Assembly: GCF_947623445.1 (NCBI RefSeq)
Contig: NC_135242.1
Coordinates: forward strand, 21,700,001 to 21,764,000
DNA length: 64,000 nucleotides
Direction of reading: 5' to 3'
From: Clavelina lepadiformis
Lineage: Eukaryota; Chordata; Ascidiacea; Aplousobranchia; Clavelinidae
This document shows, piece by piece, positions 12,313 to 22,968 of the stretch. The notes under the pieces are model-generated. The model ran no database searches and was not told the origin of the DNA. It saw only the letters and a list, made by a program, of their open reading frames with translations. The translations under genes were made by a program, and so were the position numbers. Each line of letters starts with the position of its first letter. The stretch's first letter is position 1.

Positions 12313-15300
12313 ATGCAAAATGTTTTCAATTCGGTTAAGAGCAGTGCATTAAACGTTGCTGAAAAATTCACCGCTGTGTTAAAGGTTTGTTATTGGTAGC
12401 TGGTAGCTAGTATTAATAACTTAAATGTATAGGCTATCTCACTTTATAGAAACCTGATTTTGATATGATCCTTAGTGGAAAGTGTGCCACTTGAACGCAC
12501 GGTATTTGTCAGCGTACACGCCGAACTTCTTTATCTTCACGCCGGTTTATAAGAAATAAACACAAAATCTGGTTGTTTTGCACTAATTTATTATAAATAA
12601 ACAAAGATTTTAGGCCCCCGTAGTGGAAAGTGTGGGAGCAGCATGCAGGCGATTCATCAACGTGCAAGACGAATTTTTTATCTTCATGCCGATTTATAAT
12701 AAACAAAGTGAAGCTGGTTGTTTAAATCCTAATTTACAATAAATAAACAAAGAATTAAGGTTTCAGTGCATGGAATCACTTCCTATGCAAAGAAAGTATT
12801 TAAAGCATGATTGAATGAGTGATTGAAAGCGTTGTGCACCTGACATGTCTGGTACACAAAATGGTTCAATAAAGCTTTTTTGTAAGCTAAGTAATTCTCA
12901 AAAAGGGATATTTACTGCACACTCGCGCATACAGGTGCACAGTTTTTGTTGCAAACTGGGCGATCACGCCAAAATTTGTGGTCTAATGCAGAAGTACACA
13001 ACCACATCATGTTCTATTATATAAGAACACCACTTCCCAAATTAAGACATCGTTTGGTTGTGCACTTTTGCACTAGACCCAAAATTTGCGTCTTTCGACG
13101 CATGATTTTTTGTCAAGCTGCCGTACCTTCTAATCGGATTCTGGCTTCACACCAAAATTCGTATGCGTATACCTTGCACTAACCTGTGTGTGTGCACACA
13201 CGCAAGCAATCACTAAAATACAGTCTTAGATTCTTACGATGCAGCTGCAATTGATTATAATATTTTGGTTTAGCAATTGCGAGTTAAAAAGTTTGTGAAT
13301 TTTTCTGTTATAATGAATTAATGGTTGTGTTTGGTGGCGTTCAATCAGTTGTTTTCTGCAAACTTCGTTGTGGTCGTGGTCTGGTTACCGAAGTGGTCGC
13401 GTTGTGAAATGGAATGTTATACATAGCAATAGCACGATATTTTATGCTGCTTTGAAGTGGTCGTGATTTGTAGTTGTCACATTATCATGGTGGTCGTTAA
13501 CCGTGGTTCCACTGTATTTCATTAAAGTTAAACTGTTAATTTTCAGTGGGCGCTTAATTTTGTATACATTGTTCAAATTGATGATTAAGTGTGGAGACCG
13601 ATGTTTCTTGTGTAACCGTTTTGATCGGAAGCGATTTGTAGTATGGCGTACTCGCAATGTTGTGATATAAATATCTTTTACTGCAACCCAAACACCAACT
13701 GCTACTTTCTCATCACAGCTATAACTTTTTTTATTGTACCAAAATAAAATCTTCTGTTTTAACAGTATTGTGTGTCAACTAAATGTGGTCAAGTGAAGCG
13801 CTCATGCAGCGACAAAAAATTTTTAAACTCATGATCCATTTTTGCTTAACTGCCGGTAACTGCAACAATAAAAGTGTGTAATAAACATTTTTAGTTTTCT
13901 CTGATTTAATGAAAGCAAAAAAGCGATGAACAAATTAACATGATTTAAGTTTGTTGTGAAAAATTCCACTGAAGTTTAATAGTGCCCTTTATTTGTACGA
14001 ATATTGCTAATTTGTTAATATTTGCCGAATATATTCGGGTTTATGTTGGTACGTTGATGGGTCCCGTTCACACAGGTGCCACAGTTTTTACTATGGCTTT
14101 CATGTTGATATTACAACAATAATGACATTATCTGATTACCTTCTGCAAAGGAGTCCAAATTTAAGGAAACTGGTGTTTTAACTCCTGAGGAATTTGTTAT
14201 TGCTGGAGATTTTCTTGTGCATCATTGTCCAACATGGCAATGGCTTCCAGGGGATCCTTCTAAAACTAAAGACTATCTTCCTACTGATAAACAATATCTT
14301 CTTACAAGGCATGGTAAGATTACCAGTATCTTTCACTTTTGAACCATTCTGTGAATATTGTATGATTTCCTTGAGATTAAACATAGTTTATGTGTTAATT
14401 TGTAGTAAATCTATAACATAGTATAGTAATTAGCAGAGAAATTATGTGCTAGAAGGTTGATTGACCAGTTACACCTTTTGCAAACTACAATGATTTTTAC
14501 ATTATTCGTCATAAATTGTAGAAAAGTTAAATCAGTCAACTATTCTGTTGTCTTCAGTTCCCTGTCACAGACGTTGCAAGCAAATGGAGTATAATGATGA
14601 ACAGGAAGCTATCATTGACGGAGAATGGGTTGATACTCATCATAATGTTGACTTTGAGAAGATGCAGGGTGAAATAAAAGACATGACACTCAGTAAAGAG
14701 TCTGAGGTATTGTAAATAAAACGTTTTGCTCTATTTAAAGTAATATGCTTCACACTGCTGCTGCGCAGTTACACTACCAGTAACAATCGTGGTAGCAGCA
14801 CTACTTCTATTAAATGATTTACAGGAGTGAACTACTTTGTATCTGCTACTTTTATGTGCTAAAAGATGATATCACTTGCAACGGTGAAAAGCATATTTAC
14901 TTGTATATATATGTTACACAGTGAATGCTAAGGTCGAAGATCGGTTGGGTCACCAAACCCGAATTATGTGAATACTTTTAATTTCATTAATCAGTCAGAG
15001 ATTTGCTCTCAACTTCCTTTCAATTGGTATATTTTGCATTGAATTCAATCTGTGGACAATACATTGCGACTTTGTGCCAGATTTCTGAACCAACTAAAGA
15101 GAGTTTGGAAAAAACTAATGCGTTTCAACCACCTTATGGGGTTACTTACATGTATTTTTGATATATGGTATTAGCAGCAACTTAAATAGCAGTCCTTACG
15201 ACGCACTACAGTCAACCTCGGTGGGTTTATATTACATACTTGGGTAACTTAGCTCTCATGGCATAGGATAGAAGTTTAAGTATAGGGCTGGTGTATCTAT

Positions 15301-16987
15301 ATTTCCTGAGCATAATGATAATTGGATTTAATCCACCGAGTTGGACCAAATCATCATTTCAATGCTGCGGATGAATCTATTGCTGATACAAAAAGATACT
15401 TCTCTTTTTGTTTGAAACATGGTTGTGACTGTGTGAAAGTGAAAACAAAAAAAGGCAAACAAGTAAAAATAAAAAACCCATCGCAAAGATAAATTTGCCA
15501 ATCACCAGACCAAATACTGTATAATTGTGTCCAAAAGTAACATCTTTGCACAAATGCCCAAGGAAACACAGTAAGTGTTTAATATAGTTACTGTAAAAAA
15601 CATGTTCCTGGTTTTACTTGGATTAACATAGCTATAAGCCATGGATAGATTGCAAGCCTTTTACGTGGCTTGTTACAATATAAGGAGGGTTGAGGACAAA
15701 AAATATAAAATTGCATTGGCTTAGGCTATTAGCTCTAAGGCATTTTTAGTTAAAACACTTAGCCTGTAATACTTGTTGTTGTACAACACAAACATAGTGA
15801 AATTGTGTCTGTAATCTTCTAGCAATCTTTCCAAACCAAGGAAGATATTGAAGATATAGATGGTGAAGATGATGATGATGAAGAAGCTTTAGATATGGAT
15901 GACTTTGCAGAGATGCTTGATTCTAAAGACAATGTAACTTAGCTTAATGAAGTCATTTATATCTATGTTCTAACGGTCTTTTAGTAACAGAAATGTTTTT
16001 CTGTTGTTGAAATAATATCTCAATTTCACCAACGATGAACAATTAATCTATACCAGTTAGGTAACTACTTGAAGCTAACCGTATGTGTATGAGTTAGCAA
16101 GGAAACAGAGTACAAGTACATTTTAGTGATGGACAATATTAGCTGTTTTTGCAAAATGATCATTGCGTCAGTTTTTTGTGATTCACTTCAGTTTATGCAT
16201 CTGTTATTAGGCTACCCTAGATCTTCTCACTGTAAAAAAAGTGAATGCTGCATCATTGCCAAAAGATGATGAAGGAAATATTCTTCAAACACGGACATAT
16301 GATCTCCATATTACTTACGACAAATATTATCAGACCCCACGCTTATGGCTGTCTGGATATAATGAGGTTTTTTCCAAGTTTTACTTGCAGTAATGCTGTA
16401 CTTGCCTTATGTAGATCCTTTAATTTTGAAATTTATATAGTGCAGTTACAACTTTGCCTTTCCAGTATTGCTTTTTAATTAAGTAAACTGTGTCACTACC
16501 AGTATATTTTTTATGACTTTTGTAGGATAGAAAGCCGCTTTCAATGACTGAAATGTATGAAGATATCAGTCAGGATCATGTCAATAAAACTGTAACGATT
16601 GAACCCCATCCCCACCTACCCCCACCAAACATGTGTTCTGTGCATCCTTGCCGGTAAGTTTGGTGAGAAAGCTGTCTCACTTTGTAATAGTTAAGATGTA
16701 ATCTTGACTTGCCTTTAAACAAGATTTCAAAATGGAAATGGTTTATATAAAACAAAACTAGGAGAAAGTTTGTGATGATAATGACTAATGAATAGCAGAG
16801 ACTGATGCGGCATCGAACAGTTCTTATTTTTCGCAGCCATGCTGATGTAATGAAAAAAATAATGCAAACTGTAGAGGATGGCGGTGGAGAACTGCATGTG
16901 GACATGTACCTATTGGTCTTCTTAAAGTTTGTTCAGGCAGTCATTCCAACAATTGAGTACGACTATACCCGGCATTTTTCCTTGTAA
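12313..16987 (+). CDS. ATG3: ATG3, E2-like enzyme of autophagy
   Basis: Seven exons, 12313-12384, 14151-14313, 14558-14706, 15823-15933, 16211-16366, 16526-16653 and 16837-16987, encode 309 residues (human 314). ATG3 receives ATG8/LC3 from ATG7 and transfers it to phosphatidylethanolamine on the growing phagophore. The N-terminal amphipathic helix [19 protein letters not shown] is followed by [13 protein letters not shown], the acidic flexible region ([16 protein letters not shown]), [20 protein letters not shown], and the catalytic segment [11 protein letters not shown], whose HPC cysteine forms the ATG8 thioester. The C-terminus is [16 protein letters not shown]. An upstream in-frame ATG at 12310 would add one Met; the second ATG matches relatives. 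Intron 1 (1.8 kb) is packed with repeats. The gene ends tail to tail with CWC15. Confidence 0.97.
12480..12765 (-). repeat. Repeat A, two adjacent copies in ATG3 intron 1
   Basis: Read on the minus strand, two related units each contain a TTCTTTGTTTATT-like start (in one copy ATCTTTGTTTATT), AACAACCAG and a CGGCGTGAAGATAAA-like stretch, ending near a CCACACTTTCCACTA block. Similar sequences occur at 19055-19124 joined to 21090-21190, and at 50185-50375. It is a dispersed repeat with no coding capacity; its class is undetermined. Confidence 0.6.
12832..12942. mobile_element. Short MITE (repeat B), copy 1
   Basis: The ends form an inverted repeat: TTGTGCACCTGACATG on the left and CATACAGGTGCACAG on the right. 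A diverged copy with the same internal order lies at 50566-50710 (shared GACATGTCTGG, GTAAGCTA and GTAATTC). About 110 bp and non-coding. Confidence 0.55.
12979..13080. mobile_element. Short MITE, second copy of the 8164-8264 family, with target duplication
   Basis: The left end is TGGTCTAATGCAGAAGT and the right end ACTTTTGCACTAGACCC, in inverted orientation. The 8-bp sequence aaaatttg flanks both sides (12971-12978 and 13081-13088). The related repeat near 19030 carries the same site uninterrupted, which supports the boundaries. Confidence 0.75.
13081..13180 (-). repeat. Repeat D, related to 18955-19045
   Basis: Read on the minus strand this matches the plus strand around 18955-19045: both contain a TACGGCAG block, a TCGTGCC- or TGCGTCG-like segment and AAAGACGCAAATTTT. 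It appears to be the outer part of the same composite repeat as repeat A. Confidence 0.5.
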
Positions 16988-17285
16988 GGTTTTCACTCGG
17001 ATCATTTGACGCAATATTGTCTACTTTAGCAACCTGTGAATCTGCATTGTAACTTATTATTTGCTCTCAGTATGTACGTATTCGCGGTGCATTTTTGCAT
17101 TCAAGTTTTTCCTGAACACATTGAGACTGAGGTTCAAACTTGTTCATTGCTGCTTTGCGTGACTCTGCTTATGTGTTGTTTTGTCTTGTGTTCGCTCGTT
17201 ATCTGTATAATACTTAACACTTTGTGAAGCACCGAATTAAAAACATGATTTATTTCTGTTATCGTCTATTTATCTGGCATCATCA

Positions 17286-17291
17286 AATAAA
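17286..17291 (+). terminator. Likely ATG3 poly(A) signal
   Basis: Canonical AATAAA about 300 bases after the ATG3 stop, in the short interval shared with the converging CWC15 gene. Confidence 0.55.
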
Positions 17292-17746
17292 TGCTTTATG
17301 TACATGAAAATGTTTATGGGAGAATGTTTCTTTGAGAGTCATACAAACATATGGTAATACTCAGTAAATCACACCAATTTTGAAAATAAGACATGTTTTA
17401 TGTTCACTCAATATGTAACAACATACAATAGTTATGTACATGGCAGTTATAACACATGACCACATGAACAAGGTTTGGAGTTAGATGCAAGGAAAATGCC
17501 ATTTTGGCAATAACTTTGTAATGTGTAGGAATTGAAGAGGATGATCAATACTTTATTTAGCTGGTATCTTGGATTAAAGCATTATTTTAAATCAACATAG
17601 CCAATCAACATACATTATTGTAATAAGGAGAATCCACCACTGTGCTATAACTTAATGATGTGAAATCGAACAAGAAATGAACAGTTGATCAAGACCGAGA
17701 AGTCTCTAAATTATTAGATCCAAAAAGAAATGTAAACCAACAAGAT

Positions 17747-18415
17747 CTACTTGACATATTTTTCCATAAACTTCTTATGAAATTCAGATCGAAGTGTGTC
17801 GTTTATAAAATGCTGTTTGATTTTATCCGATTCTCCTCTTGCACAATTTTTGAATACCACGTCATCATCCCACCTCCGTTTCACAGCAAAAGAAGAAGTC
17901 TTTCCTCCTCCAGACAGAAGTGGATTACCGCTTAAAATGTTTTCTGTTCTGATTCTCTCCTCCTCTTCCTTTTGTTCCTGCTCCCGCTTGGAAGCTTCCT
18001 CCGCTCTCTCTTTTTTAATCCGATTAAGTTCCGCCATCAACTCGGCAGTATCATCTTCAGAATCATCAGAATCACTTCCGCTATCACTGTCCACAGGATC
18101 ATCAGCATCCAAGTTTGATGCAGAGACATGATCAATTCTTTGGCGTTTTTGGTTATCTCGTGAAGATCTGCTGCTGCTTGAATCACTTGAACGTTTGTCT
18201 GAACGTGAAACACGCTCCCTCTCTTCTAAGTCGTAACGAAGATCTCGGCTACGAATATCGTCAGGAGCATTTTGACCTGTTTGTCTGTACTTCAGTTTCG
18301 TATGGCTGGGCAAATCGCGACTTGAATATTGTTTAGATAATTTGCCCAAATCACCTTCACCGCGAGATGACCCACCTTTTGCAGGAGCAAAAGTTGCCCT
18401 GTGTGCCGTAGTCAT
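17747..18415 (-). CDS. CWC15: CWC15 spliceosome-associated protein homologue
   Basis: A single uninterrupted exon encodes 222 residues, near the usual family length. CWC15 is a component of the Prp19/CDC5L-associated active spliceosome in the nucleus. The hallmark N-terminus is [15 protein letters not shown], followed by [21 protein letters not shown] charged, serine-rich linker follows, with the run [21 protein letters not shown] coiled-coil-like helix contains [20 protein letters not shown]. The C-terminus has NPLLSGG, the conserved [20 protein letters not shown] and a tail ending KFMEKYVK. The start is fixed by the conserved MTTAHR. It lies tail to tail with ATG3. It has no intron although most neighbours are intron-rich. 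Confidence 0.96.
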   Translation of the reverse strand: MTTAHRATFAPAKGGSSRGEGDLGKLSKQYSSRDLPSHTKLKYRQTGQNAPDDIRSRDLRYDLEERERVSRSDKRSSDSSSSRSSRDNQKRQRIDHVSASNLDADDPVDSDSGSDSDDSEDDTAELMAELNRIKKERAEEASKREQEQKEEEERIRTENILSGNPLLSGGGKTSSFAVKRRWDDDVVFKNCARGESDKIKQHFINDTLRSEFHKKFMEKYVK

Positions 18416-19124
18416 AACTTTTAATCGTTTTTTACTTCAAAAAACTCCAGTAGAATTTCCCAGGAACAAACTTCAAACAACGCTAATGCCACTAAAAAGA
18501 AATGCAGGTATGAGTTGGGGAATTTTTTTCACAGTAAAGCCCAATAATTTTTTGCTAAGTGCAAACCCCTAAAATACTTTTGGTAAGGCACTCTATATTG
18601 CTTTGAAATTTTGAAGTAACATACTTTTTATTTTTATATTTTTAAGTGATCATAGTTACATATTTTTCTTGTAAATTTATATTGTCTTTTAAAAAATATA
18701 AACCCTTTTTTGTGTTAAATTGTAATGGCTTTTAAGATTTCTTTTACTAGCTAAAAAATTCCACCAGAAGACAAGAATTGTGAATTGTGGAGTGGAGTCT
18801 GTTGTTATTGTTAATCAAAAGGTGATTGTATGTTGGTGATGTTGTGTTGGTCCTTCTTGGAGGTGAGTTTTTTGTTTAAATTTGCAAGTTAGAAGTTATA
18901 GAAATACATGGTGAGATCTTATGTCGCTGTCTGTTTTGTGTCATCTGCCCTGACCGGGCTTCACCAGCTCATAAGTTCTGAAAATTATGGTACGGCAGTT
19001 TTCGACGAAGAATCGTGCCAGCAAAGACGCAAATTTTGTCGTGATGGCGTGCACCAAAGCCTTAATTCTTTGTTTATTTATCATAAATTGGCGTTCAAAG
19101 AACCAGCTTTTTTTGTTTTCATTA

Positions 19125-21089
19125 CACTGGTCAACACGATTTTTTATGCCAAAGATTTGACAACGATTTTAGGCTAATTTGGGGTCGCTGATTTCAAAAA
19201 TGGCAATCATTTTTCTCAATTGGCTCTAGTTTTTGAGATATTTAGATTTTTCACTTTCGGAAATTCCACTCATACCACATATAACGCAATACTAGGTTTC
19301 AGGTCTCAGCCAACTGTAATACACTTGGACAATAGCCAGTAATATAGTCAAATGCATAAATATCACAATACTAAATCAATCAGTGCGTAATAAGTCTATT
19401 TTTATATATAGTTGCTGGTGAATCACTTTTTGTATGACTTTTTTTATGGCGGACGTCAGTACAATAATGCTGAAAACACCAACAATAGTCTGCCATCATG
19501 TTTTTCTCCCATCTGCCCTGGTATCTTTCTTCCATCACCTTTATGTCCTGATGAAATCTCTCCCCTTGTTCTTCAGAAAAATCTCCCAAATTGTCAGGAA
19601 ATTTATCCAAATGGCTGTGGAGATAGTGCACTTAAATGCTCATATTTGCCCCTACCTGTTGGTAGGCCTCGAGCATATTTTCCACCAGCTCTGGATAGTT
19701 TTCTGCTTTGTGGTTTCCAAAAAGTTCTTCGCCACAGACACAAAACAAGACCAAGCTTTGAATTCCACATTGTTCATGCTTGTTCCAAATTTGAATGATT
19801 GATTAATTTGCGAATTTGAGGCCCATCAAAAATGCCTGCTTTCAATTTTTCGATTGTCAGTTTTGGAAAACGTCTACAAAAACTTTTACAACAATCACAT
19901 TTGCCTGACATGGAGAGGTGGTAAAATGATCTTCTTTCTTTGAAACAAAGGTTCTTTAATCACATTTGCTTTACCTACTTTCAGGTCTTCTCTTGTGAAC
20001 CATGCCTTTTTTACCCAGTGCTGGATTTTTGCCCTGCTGTCCCACAAGCACATAAAGCAGGGATAATTATTTTATCCACTTTGCTGCCCAAGCAAAAAAT
20101 TTCACCATCTTTAAGTCAACACAAATCGACCACTGGTGCTCAGCATAGCAGATCTTCCGTACAACTAATTGAACGTTTTCATACTCTTCTTTCAGTTTTG
20201 TAGAGATGCATAGCAGTTGCCATTATGCAACAGAATGCATTTCAAACTTCTGGTAGAGCTGTCTATAAACAATCGCCAGTCTTCTTGTTTGTAGTCTAGG
20301 AATTTTCATTTTGATGAGAAGTCCAGTTATATCATTTCAATATACAAGGTCTGCATCTTGACTGAAGAAGGAAGGAGTTCCTCTTCTCTAGTCCGGTAAG
20401 CTGTTATCTTTGCATCCGCCTTTAGACAGTTCTTCTCCTTCAGTCTGGAAGCTGAAACCTCAGATGCTTCTTTTGATAAGTTAAGGTCTCTGATAAATTC
20501 CTTTTGTGTGAACTGTTCGAGAGTGGAAGAACTTTCTTTGTAATCAATAAAACTGTCACCATTTGCTTCACTATGTTTCCTTTCATGCTTTTCCTCAATA
20601 TCTGTTTCTTGAAAATCTGGTACTGATGTAAACGCAGGTACGGGAATGCTTTTGCAGTGCTCAACCGGTCGCCTTACTAACTAGTTTTAAGAAGAGTAAC
20701 GCTTTATACACCTGCAACTCGAAAGAAGCAAACTTGTTCAAGGTCAGCGATTCTTGCCTTCAGTGCATTAAAAATTTCAAGAAATCAGGAGAAATTAGCG
20801 CATTTTTATCAGTACATCAACAAATAAGGCAGGTTTATTTAATAAGAATCACAATTGAGTCTATTCTGAGGTTTCAACCCAAACACAAACAATGACGTGA
20901 TAGCTAAAACACTGTCACTAATGCCAGAAATAGTGAAAAATGCTGAAATAAAGAAAATGACTATATCTCGAAAACTAGAACCAATTCAGCAAAACCAATG
21001 CCAAATTCGGAATCAGCGACCTCAAATTACCCTAAATCCGTTGAAACATCGCTGGCATCTCAAAAAAAATTTTTTTTTGTTGGGCAGTG
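19125..21089 (-). mobile_element. DNA transposon with CACTG termini, long inverted repeats and TTA target duplication
   Basis: The left end reads CACTGGTCAACACGATTTTT. The right end read inward is CACTGCCCAACAAAAAAAAA. Inverted similarity then continues for about 140 bp or more, including the matching blocks ATCAGCGACC, CAAATTA-CCTAAA and TCTCAAAAACTAGAGCCAATT. The trinucleotide tta abuts both ends (19122-19124 and 21090-21092). Both flanks belong to one older repeat, so the boundaries are well constrained. The 1,965-bp element encloses a decayed minus-strand coding region. CACTG ends with a 3-bp duplication fit the CACTA/EnSpm (CMC) group, but the superfamily is an inference from the ends. 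Confidence 0.8.
19380..20690 (-). pseudogene. Decayed gene of an orphan transposon-borne protein family
   Basis: Conceptual translation of the minus strand, interrupted by several stops and frame changes, shows in order: SSSTLEQFTQKEFIRDL, WRLFIDSSTRSLKCILLHNG, NYPCFMCLWDSRAKIQHW, FDGPQIRKLINHSNLEQA, NNVEFKAWSCFVSV, ENMLEAYQQVGANMSI, HYLHSHLDKFPDNLGDFSEE, QGERFHQDIKVMEERYQG and MMADYCWCFQHY. I recall the same series of blocks in uncharacterised multicopy proteins of insects and cnidarians. The spacing of an Asp-bearing beta strand (FIDSS) and a late Glu (GERFHQD) is compatible with an RNase H-like DDE transposase, but that is inference. Its location inside 19125-21089, between the inverted repeats, indicates that it belongs to the transposon. 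The copy cannot encode an intact protein. Confidence 0.7.
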
Positions 21090-21425
21090 TTATCAATCAA
21101 CGTGAAGAAAAAAATTTCTGTGTACATGTTGATCTATCTCGTGCATACAGGTGCCACACTTTTCAGTATGGTCAGGCTGCCACAGTTTATGAATTTGGAG
21201 AAAAACAACTTCAGTAAATGGCTAGTTAATTAAGCAAGTAGTATTTTCTTACTTTGATAACTTGCGGCCCATAAAGTAGAATTTAGCTAATTTTCTACTT
21301 AAAATGACATATTAGTTTTTCAAAAGTCTAAAGTAATCCAAAGCTAACCTCCTCAGACCCAATCTCTCTTAAGTCAGGACTGAGTTACCTCGATACTAAA
21401 TCTGAAAAATAGTCAAACATTAGCT

Positions 21426-21486
21426 GGATTTAAACCCCAAACATTTAGCATACTAGTCTGACGCAAACCACTGTGCCACAGCCCAC
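21426..21486 (-). repeat. tRNA-derived SINE head or tRNA pseudogene
   Basis: On the minus strand an A-box-like TGGCACAGTGG (21478-21468) is followed 31 bp later by a B-box-like GGTTTAAATCC (21436-21426). This is the spacing of an internal RNA polymerase III promoter. The sequence starts GTGGGCTG and does not form a convincing functional tRNA cloverleaf (the B box lacks the GTTCGA core). The 3' limit of any SINE body was not determined. Confidence 0.55.
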
Positions 21487-22968
21487 AAATTATCTATTCT
21501 CCAACTGAGGAAAGTCTCTGTCTGACTTAGAACTAGGCATGATTCCTTGTTGTTTAAGCTTGTCTGTGGAGTTTTTGATAAATGCGTTTTTCCTGTTTTA
21601 TTTTTTTGTTTGTGACCAAATTTAAAATCGTTCATTATGGCCACTGAACATAGGAGTGTATGGTTAATGCCTTGTCCTTGTTAAGACGATAGAATTGTTG
21701 AAGTTTTTAAAAATGGTATCAGAAGCTTTGAACTGAGTAAAGTCCTGGATTTTGTAATGGTTTCTCATCATTTGAGCCCCATTTGTAGCCAAGCTTGTCT
21801 TTGTGTAAGTTCTGAGAGGCATACATACATTTTCTGTGATTTTTATATTGTTTTTTTTTCAATTTTGAACTATTCACCAGGACCACTGACCAGAAAGAAA
21901 CATCATTCATGCCTTGTTTAGTAGCACCAATGAATATAGAGCTCTTGTCACATTAAGCCAGTGCAGTGCAGTGCTTTAGCTAACCATGCTTGATATTAAA
22001 ATAACCACTTTACTAAGTTTTTCTCAAATTTGTAGGATTTTAAAGCACGAAAACAAAGCAAAGACAACTTAGACTGTTGTATGATTGTGAACCTATGACC
22101 CTCTCATAAAGCACTTGTGTGGATTTCAAGGTCTGCTGTTTGTGGTTTATGATTTTTATTTGGATGGATTGTTTTTGTGTGTATATGTAAGGCATATACT
22201 TTGTATTGTACACATGTGTAAATTGATTTATTATTTTGATTGTTATTGCATATGATAATCATGTTTTTTAATTCAGGGCTTCTATAACCATGGGTTGCAA
22301 ATCCAAATTTGTTTAGGGGTTGTAAGCATTGGTGAGATTCAAATATTTTAACATCCAGTTCTCTCACTAGCAGCATGCCATATTGACCTGGGACAGATAT
22401 ACACATAGGCCTATACATTACCATTTGCATTTTATATAAAAAAGATTGTTAACCTTTACCTTTTGTATAATGCTAACCAAAAGACCTTCTAAAATTATTA
22501 GATAGGCAATTATCAATAAAAAATTATCATGTTTTTCTTTCATTAAACTATTTGCTGGTGATTATTTCGGTTAACGGATCTGGTTCAAAAAGTACTGGTG
22601 TGGCTTAGAAGTTTATACAGAATAAGAGGTCCAAGTTATATAAGAGATTTTGTCCCTGAAAACGGGGTTGCGGACGTAAATGTTGAAGTCCTGTTTCATA
22701 TAATTATCATTATAAGTTAACATAACGTTTGGTTGTATTTGTATACATACTACATCTTTTTTATAATTTTGTTGTGTATAGAATTGTCAAATTGTTATTC
22801 TTTGAAATGAAATTTTACATGTAAAAGTTATTCAGTCTTCGGCAGATCTTAGATTTTGAAATCTGACAATTAGGTTACTGAAATGTTCTACTAACTTAAA
22901 AATATCTGTTTGTCAATAACAGCTATTACACAATAAATCTAGCTAATGTGTTTTTTTCAGCCATAGCT

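Larger units (their letters stand above)
18920..21200 (+). repeat. Composite repeat (D plus A) split by a transposon
   Basis: The left part (18920-19124) contains a TACGGCAG/GCAAATTTTG block and then TTAATTCTTTGTTTATTTAT with AAAGAACCAG. The right part (21090-21200) resumes with ATCAATCAACGTGAAGA and ends with GGTGCCACACTTTTCAGTATGG. Joined, these correspond to the continuous copies at 12480-12765 and 50185-50375. The interruption is the element 19125-21089. Confidence 0.7.
18416..22968. other. Repeat-rich intergenic region
   Basis: This 4.5-kb interval separates CWC15 from the next gene. It holds an interrupted repeat copy, the CACTG transposon at 19125-21089 and a tRNA-derived SINE head near 21426-21486. 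The stretches 18416-18900 and 21500-22968 show AT-rich sequence with nothing I can name. An untranslated first exon of the next gene may lie in the right-hand part. Confidence 0.45.

Noticed and set aside
16576-16905. Minus-strand open frame over ATG3 exons
   Set aside because: It is the antisense shadow of the exons at 16526-16653 and 16837-16987.
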